From Kiritimatiellia bacterium (GTDB lineage: Bacteria > Verrucomicrobiota > Kiritimatiellia > JAFGHX01): a stretch of DNA of 64,000 nt. Under the pieces are notes generated by a model, which had not been told where the DNA came from, searched no databases, and was given only the letters and a program-made list of their open reading frames with translations. The stretch is from NCBI GenBank assembly GCA_016929905.1, contig JAFGHX010000425.1, positions 1 through 64,000 on the forward strand, written 5' to 3'. This document shows, piece by piece, positions 57,094-64,000 of this stretch. A program made the translations under genes and the position numbers. Numbering within the stretch: position 1 is the stretch's first letter; every line of letters begins with the position of its first letter.

Positions 57094-57119
57094 TGGAGGG
57101 CGAGCGTCCTCGCGAGCCG
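57094..57119. repeat. REP-like dispersed repeat, copy 2
   Basis: TGGAGGGCGAG, then eight bases, then CGAGCCG: the same two halves as at 214-238. The centre here is itself palindromic (GCGAG/CTCGC). It lies between the PPC-domain gene and the LVIVD-repeat gene. A plus-strand frame through it reads VEGERPREP, a peptide signature I associate with such repeats when they are translated. Confidence 0.6.
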
Positions 57120-57160
57120 TAGAGTCTGACGAACAGGCCCGGGTCGGTTTCGCGCGTCGA

Positions 57161-57187
57161 ACGGCCGACGCCACACCCCGCGGCCGT
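57161..57187 (+). other. hairpin in the leader of the LVIVD gene
   Basis: ACGGCCG (57161-57167) pairs perfectly with CGGCCGT (57181-57187), with a 13-nt loop. GTCGAAC is also directly repeated on the outer sides (57156-57162 and 57186-57192). The 3' arm ends 16 nt before the GTG start codon, so the structure could affect ribosome access. Confidence 0.4.
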
Positions 57188-57203
57188 CGAACATAGGTGC
57201 TGT

Positions 57204-60200
57204 GTGAAAACGCCGGCAAGAATCGTGCCCGGTCTGCTTGCGCCGTTATTCTTCTGCGCGGTGTGCGGCGTGTACGGCTCCCCCATCACGGTCGTGGACC
57301 GGCCCGGCTCGCTGGACACCGTATCGGCTGGCACGGACCGGATCGAGATCCGCTGGGTCGACTATGCGGACAATGAGGACGGGTTCCGGCTCGAGCGGCG
57401 TGGCGGGCCGAACGGGATGTGGTCGCGTCTCGCGACGCTTGCGGCGGACATGACGGCGTACAGCGACACGAACCTTGCCGCCTCGACCTGGTACTGGTAC
57501 CGGGTCTGCGCCTACAACAGCGAGCGCGAATCGGCCTACAGTCCGGAATCCGCCTGCGTCACGTGGGGGCGCGGCGGCGCAGTCGAGCCGTTCCTGGCCG
57601 GCGCTTGGCCGGGCTCGGCGCGCGGCGGCGCGCAGGACGTGCACATTTGCGGCGATTACGCCTACATCGCGATCGGGACCGGCGGACTCGTGATTCTGGA
57701 CGTGAGCGACCCGGCCAGCCCGCGGCTCGCAGGCGGCTACCAGACCGGCGGCATCGCGGTCGGCGTGCACGTGAGCGGGAAATACGCCTACGTCGCCGAC
57801 CGCAGCGCGGGCCTGTTCGTGATCGATGTGGGCAATCCCTCCGCGCCGGCCCTGGTCGGCGGCACGAACACCGCCGGCAGCGCGCGCGGGGTGTACGTCA
57901 TGGGGGACTACGCGTACGTGGCGGACGGCGTTAACGGGCTGCAGGTTTACGACGTCAGCCGGCCCGCCGCCCCGACGCACGTGGGCGGCTGTGCCGTGGC
58001 CGACGAAGCGAAAGGCGTCTTCGTGCGCGGCGATGTGGCGTACGTGGCCGACAACAGTGCCGGGTTGCAGACCATCAACGTGAGCGACCCGTCCAACTGC
58101 GTGGACATCGGCGGGTACAACACGGCCGGCTACGCGTACGGCGTGTATGTGAGCGGCGCCTATGCCTACGTTGCCGACAACGAGGGCGGCCTCCAGGTGA
58201 TCGAGGTCAGCAACCCGACCAACTGCGTGTGGGTGGGCGGCTATGACACCAGCGGCGAGGCGCGCGACGTGTACGTCAGCGGCGAGGTCGCGCTCGTCGC
58301 CGACCGCAGCAGCGGGCTGCAGATCGTTGACGTGAGCGATCCGACCAACTGCGCGTATCGCGCCACGTTCGATACGCGGGGCAACGCGCTCGGCGTGTGC
58401 GGGTTCGGCATCTATGCGTTCGTGGCCGATGACGAGGGGGCCGGCCTGCAGGTGGTGGACATCACCGACGCCGCGAACCCCGTCGACGCCGGCCACTACA
58501 GCACCAGCGGCAGCGCGCAGGGCGTGACGCTGGCCGGGAACCTGGCCTACCTCGCCGACGGGAACTGCGGGCTCCGCGTTCTGGACGTGAGCGACGCGAC
58601 CCGGCCCGTCGCTCTGGGCGAGTACAAGACCGACGGGCAGGCGGTGAGCGTCTGCGTGCCCGGTACCAACGCCTATCTGGCCGTGTTCGGCGGCGGGCTG
58701 CAGGTGCTCGACGTCAGCGATCCGGCCGCGCCCGCCTTCGTGGGCGGGTACAGCACGAACGCGGACTGCTCCGACGTGGCCGTGTCGGGCCAGTATGCTT
58801 ACCTCACCGTCTGGGACAGCGGACTGCTCGCGCTCGACGTGTCGGACCCCGCCACCCCCGCCTATCTCGACGACTACGTTTCCGGCAGTTACGGGGTCAA
58901 CGGCCTGTTTGTGCGGGACGGGACCGGCTACGTCGCGCAGGCGGGCGGCATGCGCGCGATCGATGTGACCGACCCCGAGAACCTGGCTCTGGCCGGTACG
59001 CACGTGGACATCATGTACGACGGATACGATGTCCATGTCGACGGCGCTTACGCCTACCTCACAATCGACATGTATCTGCGCGTGCTCGACGCCGGCAATA
59101 TCGGCCCGACGGTCGGCGAACTGGAGCTGCCCGGCTGGCTCGCGATGGGCCTGTGCGCGAACGACGGCTACGCGTATGTGGCCGACGACGACGGCGGGTT
59201 GCAGGTCATCGATGTCTCCGACCCCGCGAACCCGGCCGGCGTGGCCGCGTATGATACGTGGGGGAATGCGCTCGGTGTCGCGGTCGAGGGCCGTTACGCC
59301 TACGTCGCCGACGGTGCGAACGGGCTGCTGGTCATGGACCTGGTGCGCGAGACGCCGGTCGTCACCGCAAGCGACGGGAGCCACCCGGACAAGGTCCGCG
59401 TGATCTGGACGGCGGTCAGCAATGCCACCGGCTACGCCGTGTGGCGCCACACGACTGCCGACACCAACGGCGCGACCCGCGTCGCGGACGGGCTCGCCAC
59501 CAACGTGTATGACGACACCAGCGCGGCACAGAGCCTGCTCTACTACTACTGGGCGCAGCCGGTCTTCGGGGCGACGACCGGCACGTTCAGCAGCGCGGAC
59601 ACCGGCTACCTCCGCACGGTTGTCGGGCTGACGGTCGACGCCGCCCCCGTGCCCGGCTCGATCGACGCGGGCGGCGCGGAGAACTGGTACAGCTTCGTGG
59701 CGGCCGTCTCCAATGTCTACACCATCGAGACCGTGCTCGACACACTCTCGGACAACTACATGACGCTGCACGGACCCGACACCCCGGCCGTCACCGTCAT
59801 GCGCGCTGATGACGGCGGCGAGGGCAAAGCGGCCAAGATCGTCCAGTCGCTGCTGGCGGGCGCCTATTATGTGAAGGTTCGCGCTTACTCCACCAGCCAG
59901 ACGGGCACCTACACGATTCGCGTCACCAGCCCCCCGAACGCACCGCCGTCCGGGCTCCTGGCGGGGGCGGTTTCCTCGTCGCAGATCGACGTGGGCTGGC
60001 TCGACAACTCGGTGAACGAAACCGGGTTCGAGCTCGAACGCAAAACCGGCGCCGGCGGCGTATGGATGCTGCAGGCCACGGTCGAAGCCGGCGTTACGAA
60101 CTACAGCGATACGGCACTGCCCAAAGGCACCGAGTACTACTACCGCGTGCGCGCCTTCAATGCGAACGGAACGTCGAGTTACAGCGGCGAGGCGTCCGCG

Positions 60201-63200
60201 ACAACGCTCGAGCCGCCCGACGCGCCGTCCGGCCTGACGCGGACCGAGGTCTCGCCAACCCGCAACGACCTGGCCTGGCTCGACAACTCGGACAACGAGA
60301 CCGGGTTCGCGCTCGAACGCAAGGCCGGCATGTACGGACGCTGGGCCCAGATCGATACGGTCGGCGCGAACGTGACGAACTGCACCGATGAAGGGTTCCT
60401 CGCCGACACGTACTTCTACCGGCTGCGCGCGTACAACGCCGACGGCTATTCCCGTTACGCGTACCAGGTGGATGTGAACAATGCGCCCGAGATCGGCGTG
60501 GCGACCCAGGAACTGTATCTGGCCTGTATCAGCGAGTTGGTCGTGCTCGACGCATCGCCGTCCTACGATCCGGACGGCGACGCGCTGTTCTTCAGTTGGC
60601 GCGAACTGCCGGGTAACCCGCATTTCGGGCTCGTGCCGGCCGTCGCCGAATCGCTCTCGAAACTCTACGTGTATTGCCCCGTTCCCGGCCTGTATACGTT
60701 CGAGGTGCGTGTGAGCGACGGGCTCGAGATGAGCGTCGAGACGCGGTGCATCCGCGTGCATGTGCCGGGCCTGCGCGGGAAGATCGACCTCGACACCGGC
60801 GGCGGACTCGCCCGCATTCCGGACGTGCGGATCAGCGCGCATCCCACCGTCGCCGAAGCGAACACGAATGCCACGCCGCTCGACGTCATGATTACCGATT
60901 CCTACGGCGATTACCTCATGGAATGGCTCTGCCCGACCGGGCCTGACGAGCCGGCCACCTTCTACCTGCGCATCGAGCGGCTCGGCTTCGAAACCAGCGT
61001 GAAGCCGGTCGAGATCGGCGCCGAGCCCGACTGGTCGGACGCGGCCGACTTCTCCCTCTCGCGCGGGCTGCGCCCGTACGAACTGACCGGCATGATCCTG
61101 GACACGAACAGCGTGCCGCTCACCAACGCGACGGTCGAGATTCTCGGGCTCGGGAACGCGGCCTTCAGCACGAGCGTCGACAGCAACGCCTTGTTCAGCT
61201 TCTCGAACGTGCCGTACGGGTCGTGCTCCATGCAGATCCGGGCGCCCGGGCACCGCGCCGAGGTGCGCGACGTGAATGTCTGTCCCGGACTCGGCCGGCT
61301 CTATTTCCACATGGAGCCTGGTGCCGTGCAGGACGCCTCGCTGCAGGTGAACGTCACGCTGCCGGGCACGGATGTGCCTGTCGAAGGCGCACAGGTCTCG
61401 CTCGGGCTTGGCACCACCGAGGAAACCGGCGCCGAGGGTGTATGCACGTATCCCAGCCTTTATCCAGGCGCGTACGTGGTCTCCGTCGCCAAGACCGGCT
61501 ACGAATCCGTGCGGCTCCCCTACGTCGATGTCGTGCCCGGCACCAACACGCTGGCCGTCGCCCTTGCGCGGGCGAGGCAGTACGTGATGCGCGGCACCGT
61601 GCGCGACTCCTGGAGCGGCAGCCCCGTCTGCCCCGCGACCGTCGGCATCGTGAAGAGCGGCAACGCCCTGCTCAGGAGCGACGTCGCCGACCGGACCGGA
61701 TACTTCCAACTCGACGACATACCGGCCGGCGCCCAGACCGTGTCGGTGGAGGCGCCCGGCTACGTGAAGCAGAGCCTCGACATCGAGACCGCGGGCGACG
61801 TGTACACGGATGTCGAACTCCTGCGCGCCGCGAATTGGAAAGAACCGGAACTGCCCCCCACCAACGCGCCCGTCGCCCAAGTCGCCGAGCCGTTCATCTT
61901 CCTCACGAACCTGCTGCACGGCGCCCTGCTCGACGGCTCCCCGTCCACGGGCGACAACCTCAAGTACGAGTGGCGTGAGGCGCCGGACAACCCGGCCCTC
62001 GACCTGCTGCCGGCCGGCACCGAAACCATGAGCAATATCCAGGTGAACGCTTTTTCCGTGCCGGGCATCTACATCTTCGAGCTGCAGGTCAAGAGCGGCA
62101 ACGCGCTCAGCGCAAACACCGCCTGCATCATGGTCTTCGCGCCCGGGCTGGCCGGCAATGTGCACGCCTCGCCGTCCGACGGCGCGATCGGCCTGGACCT
62201 CGTGACCGTGCGCGCGTATCCGGACTATGCCGACGCCCTGGACTGGGCGGAGTCCGGCTACGCGGACAGCAAGGTGAGCGAAGGAACGCCGAATGTCGGC
62301 AAGTACGTGCTCGATGGCCTGTCGACCGGTTGCTACTGGGTGGTCGCACGCGCACAGGCCGGCACGGAATACCAACACTACGGCCCCGTGCTCAGACGCG
62401 TCAACTACAGCTCCGGCGCGCGGCGCGCGGCGGTCAACCTGGCGCGTGACGAGTACGACTTCGAGGGGTTCATCTGCGACAGCGCCCTGCGCCCGCTCGA
62501 AAACGTGCGCGTGATCATCTCGCTGGGCAGCCTCGCGGAAACCTATCGCACCTCCACCGACGCCAAGGGGATCTTCCGCCTCTCGAACGTGCCGGCCGGC
62601 AACGCGCGATTCGTCATGTTCGTCAAGGAAGGATACAAGACCGTCGTCCGCTCCGTGTCGATCTTCCAGAACCGGCCGCCCTACCAGCAGAAGATCGAGG
62701 ACCAGGCCGCAACCGGCGGGCCGGCCGCCACGGCGGCGGCGCCGCCGCCGGATGACGGCGGCGAAAGCTGGCCGCCGCGCCAGGTGATGGAAGAGACGAG
62801 CCAGTCGATCAGCGTAAGTGGCACCATCAAGACGCAGCGCCAGGGGGCCGACTACCACGTGGCCCACGCCGAGGTGGTGCTCGGCGGCGGGTTCGCCCGC
62901 ACGTTCACCGACGGGGAAGGGAACTACGAGATCAAGGGCATCCCGCCCGGCGCCTACTTCGGGATCGTCCGTAAACAGGGCTACCGTACGGCCGACGTCT
63001 CGGACGCGGGCGGGTATCTGATCTGGACAAACACGACGAATCCCGGCGTGGACAAGACGCTTCAGTTCGTCGAGCGCGGGGCAACTATGCGCGGGCTCGC
63101 GCTCGGCAAACAGCACCAGGTCACGCAGGGCGTCAGTGTGCAATTGCTGACCTTGTCCTCCCAGAAGGCGCAGCCGAAACCGAACGAAGAGGAAGAAGTG

Positions 63201-63722
63201 CTCTCCGACGAGGCCGGTATCTTCCAATTGACCGACGTACCCGACGGCGAGCGCCTGGTTCGGATCGAGTTCCCGGACGGGAGCTGCATGACCAGTACCG
63301 TGTTCGTGGCCGGGACAACCTGCATCGTCGCCTCGCAAGCGGAGCCCAGCAGCCTGCCCTACACCTGGAAGGAGACCTACTTTCCCGGCTCAACCAACGA
63401 GAACGAGTACGCCGACGGCGCCGACCCGGACGAAGACGGATTGGACAACTGGGGCGAGTTCGTTGCCGGCACCGACCCGACAAACCAGGCCTCACGCCTG
63501 CTCAGCGCGTTCGGCGGTGTGCCGGCCGGCAGCGTCGAAATCGTGATCGGCGAAGGGGTCACCGGCCGGCTGTATGATGTCGACTTCTGCACGAACCTGA
63601 TCGAGGGCTTCTGGCAGGACTACGGCCTGTACGAGCCGGGCGGCGGCACTCAGCTCGTGCTTACCGTCACCAACCAGTACGACAACTGCTTCTACCGTAC
63701 CACCGTCCGGCTGCAGGATTAG
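57204..63722 (+). CDS. secreted LVIVD beta-propeller / carboxypeptidase-regulatory-like protein (2,172 aa)
   Basis: GTG start at 57204 with AGGTG 4 nt upstream; residues 1-26 form a signal peptide (MKTPARIVPGLLAPLFFCAV..YGS). Residues ~30-122 are a fibronectin III domain. Residues ~130-714 hold 14 repeats of ~42 residues with the LVIVD pattern (YAYVAD..GLQVIDVSDP), enough for two seven-bladed propellers. Then come an Fn3-like stretch, a PPC-like domain (~810-910), two Fn3 domains, PKD-like domains (~1093-1187 and ~1550-1645) and about eight carboxypeptidase-regulatory-like beta sandwiches. The Gln/Lys-rich inter-domain linkers are not transmembrane. The protein ends with the TSP3-like segment DPDEDGLDNWGEFVAGTDPTN and the terminal domain (GRLYDVDFCTNL, ending CFYRTTVRLQD). 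No enzyme motif is seen, so it is likely a surface or extracellular binding protein. Confidence 0.92.
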   Translation: MKTPARIVPGLLAPLFFCAVCGVYGSPITVVDRPGSLDTVSAGTDRIEIRWVDYADNEDGFRLERRGGPNGMWSRLATLAADMTAYSDTNLAASTWYWYRVCAYNSERESAYSPESACVTWGRGGAVEPFLAGAWPGSARGGAQDVHICGDYAYIAIGTGGLVILDVSDPASPRLAGGYQTGGIAVGVHVSGKYAYVADRSAGLFVIDVGNPSAPALVGGTNTAGSARGVYVMGDYAYVADGVNGLQVYDVSRPAAPTHVGGCAVADEAKGVFVRGDVAYVADNSAGLQTINVSDPSNCVDIGGYNTAGYAYGVYVSGAYAYVADNEGGLQVIEVSNPTNCVWVGGYDTSGEARDVYVSGEVALVADRSSGLQIVDVSDPTNCAYRATFDTRGNALGVCGFGIYAFVADDEGAGLQVVDITDAANPVDAGHYSTSGSAQGVTLAGNLAYLADGNCGLRVLDVSDATRPVALGEYKTDGQAVSVCVPGTNAYLAVFGGGLQVLDVSDPAAPAFVGGYSTNADCSDVAVSGQYAYLTVWDSGLLALDVSDPATPAYLDDYVSGSYGVNGLFVRDGTGYVAQAGGMRAIDVTDPENLALAGTHVDIMYDGYDVHVDGAYAYLTIDMYLRVLDAGNIGPTVGELELPGWLAMGLCANDGYAYVADDDGGLQVIDVSDPANPAGVAAYDTWGNALGVAVEGRYAYVADGANGLLVMDLVRETPVVTASDGSHPDKVRVIWTAVSNATGYAVWRHTTADTNGATRVADGLATNVYDDTSAAQSLLYYYWAQPVFGATTGTFSSADTGYLRTVVGLTVDAAPVPGSIDAGGAENWYSFVAAVSNVYTIETVLDTLSDNYMTLHGPDTPAVTVMRADDGGEGKAAKIVQSLLAGAYYVKVRAYSTSQTGTYTIRVTSPPNAPPSGLLAGAVSSSQIDVGWLDNSVNETGFELERKTGAGGVWMLQATVEAGVTNYSDTALPKGTEYYYRVRAFNANGTSSYSGEASATTLEPPDAPSGLTRTEVSPTRNDLAWLDNSDNETGFALERKAGMYGRWAQIDTVGANVTNCTDEGFLADTYFYRLRAYNADGYSRYAYQVDVNNAPEIGVATQELYLACISELVVLDASPSYDPDGDALFFSWRELPGNPHFGLVPAVAESLSKLYVYCPVPGLYTFEVRVSDGLEMSVETRCIRVHVPGLRGKIDLDTGGGLARIPDVRISAHPTVAEANTNATPLDVMITDSYGDYLMEWLCPTGPDEPATFYLRIERLGFETSVKPVEIGAEPDWSDAADFSLSRGLRPYELTGMILDTNSVPLTNATVEILGLGNAAFSTSVDSNALFSFSNVPYGSCSMQIRAPGHRAEVRDVNVCPGLGRLYFHMEPGAVQDASLQVNVTLPGTDVPVEGAQVSLGLGTTEETGAEGVCTYPSLYPGAYVVSVAKTGYESVRLPYVDVVPGTNTLAVALARARQYVMRGTVRDSWSGSPVCPATVGIVKSGNALLRSDVADRTGYFQLDDIPAGAQTVSVEAPGYVKQSLDIETAGDVYTDVELLRAANWKEPELPPTNAPVAQVAEPFIFLTNLLHGALLDGSPSTGDNLKYEWREAPDNPALDLLPAGTETMSNIQVNAFSVPGIYIFELQVKSGNALSANTACIMVFAPGLAGNVHASPSDGAIGLDLVTVRAYPDYADALDWAESGYADSKVSEGTPNVGKYVLDGLSTGCYWVVARAQAGTEYQHYGPVLRRVNYSSGARRAAVNLARDEYDFEGFICDSALRPLENVRVIISLGSLAETYRTSTDAKGIFRLSNVPAGNARFVMFVKEGYKTVVRSVSIFQNRPPYQQKIEDQAATGGPAATAAAPPPDDGGESWPPRQVMEETSQSISVSGTIKTQRQGADYHVAHAEVVLGGGFARTFTDGEGNYEIKGIPPGAYFGIVRKQGYRTADVSDAGGYLIWTNTTNPGVDKTLQFVERGATMRGLALGKQHQVTQGVSVQLLTLSSQKAQPKPNEEEEVLSDEAGIFQLTDVPDGERLVRIEFPDGSCMTSTVFVAGTTCIVASQAEPSSLPYTWKETYFPGSTNENEYADGADPDEDGLDNWGEFVAGTDPTNQASRLLSAFGGVPAGSVEIVIGEGVTGRLYDVDFCTNLIEGFWQDYGLYEPGGGTQLVLTVTNQYDNCFYRTTVRLQD

Positions 63723-63826
63723 CCGAGACGATCCTTCGGGGGGGGGAGACAAGGGGCCCGGCTGCCCGAGAGGGCTGTGCCCGCTGAGCGGAGTCGCGGC
63801 GGCAACGTAGGCCCTTACGCAATTGA

Positions 63827-63848
63827 AGTGGACAACACGTTGTTCACT
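63827..63848. other. inverted repeat between convergent genes
   Basis: AGTGGACAAC (63827-63836) pairs with GTTGTTCACT (63839-63848), 9 Watson-Crick pairs and one G-U. It lies in the ~180-nt spacer between the LVIVD gene and the converging gene and could end transcription from both sides, although neither strand has a T-run. A run of nine Gs lies earlier at 63738-63746. Confidence 0.45.
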
Positions 63849-63850
63849 CG

Positions 63851-63894
63851 CGTCATTCGCGCTTCGCGCGTCATTAGGGCTGGCGCCCGTCATT
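63851..63894. repeat. CGTCATT repeated three times
   Basis: CGTCATT occurs at 63851, 63869 and 63888, with 11-12 nt of GC-rich spacer (CGCGCTTCGCG and a GGGC..GCCC type) between copies. It sits directly after the inverted repeat and before the stop codon of the minus-strand gene. Confidence 0.55.
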
Positions 63895-63905
63895 GCACTG
63901 TCCGA

Positions 63906-64000
63906 TCATGGCAGATGCACGCGGATGCGGTAGTAGCCGGCCGGTTCCGTGTTGGTGCGGGTGACCGAGGTGAACGCCTCCTGCCCCGGCACATTGCTCT
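63906..64000 (-). CDS. 3' end of a convergent gene with the family C-terminal domain (partial)
   Basis: Read on the minus strand from the window edge, the frame gives SNVPGQEAFTSVTRTNTE then PAGYYRIRVHLP and TGA (complement of 63906-63908). The last strand matches the YRIRV ends of the two giant proteins and the FYRIEV end of the PPC-domain protein. Only 30 codons lie in the window, so the rest of the protein cannot be described. The match shows that the converging neighbour probably belongs to the same exported family. Confidence 0.75.
   Translation of the reverse strand, partial: SNVPGQEAFTSVTRTNTEPAGYYRIRVHLP

Noticed and set aside
57246..63338. Minus-strand open frame of about 2,030 codons opposite the LVIVD gene
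   Set aside because: Same shadow effect; its apparent repeats are the reverse-strand reading of the LVIVD repeats.

Overview
This window is a GC-rich bacterial segment made almost entirely of very large secreted, repeat-built proteins. I see no tRNA, rRNA, transposase, CRISPR array or housekeeping gene. The domain repertoire suggests a member of the PVC superphylum, most likely Kiritimatiellota or a relative: DUF2341-LamG tandems, Calx-beta, Pmp-like Gly-rich beta-helices, InlB-B-like repeats, lamin-tail and CotH modules, and a C-terminal calcium-binding plus 'FYRIRV' domain. This placement is inference; there is no marker gene. All domain names come from reading the translations by eye, not from profile searches.

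Layout. 1-555: non-coding leader with a 40-bp tandem duplication, two period-7 repeat arrays and a REP-like element. 556-35688: one uninterrupted 11,710-residue gene with 18 DUF2341-LamG units and 13 Calx-beta domains. It also has two PA14 insertions, beta-helices, a dockerin-like module, a legumain-like (C13) protease and a second copy of that protease without catalytic residues. 35689-36706: intergenic, with a C-terminal-domain gene remnant, period-7 arrays, hairpins and a possible 32-residue membrane microprotein. 36707-54469: a 5,920-residue protein. Its front end is different (CotH kinase-like, lamin-tail, fibronectin III), but its last ~1,800 residues are a colinear paralogue of the first giant, including the protease/dead-protease pair. 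54470-54854: repeats, a strong palindrome and a promoter candidate. 54855-57066: a small TPR lipoprotein-size secreted protein and a PPC-domain protein, probably co-transcribed. 57204-63722: a 2,172-residue protein with 14 LVIVD propeller repeats and a chain of carboxypeptidase-regulatory-like domains. 63906-64000: the 3' end of a converging minus-strand gene.

Common logic. Four complete genes and the partial one end in versions of the same C-terminal module: in the complete genes an Asp-rich TSP3-like calcium segment, then a ~70-residue beta domain, and in most cases a terminal Tyr-Arg-Ile-Arg-Val type strand. This suggests a shared export, surface-display or maturation route. The two giants each add an in-cis cysteine protease, making them the best candidates for an undescribed system. 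Intergenic spacers are rich in degenerate tandem repeats, several built on a 7-nt period, each spacer with its own 'word'.
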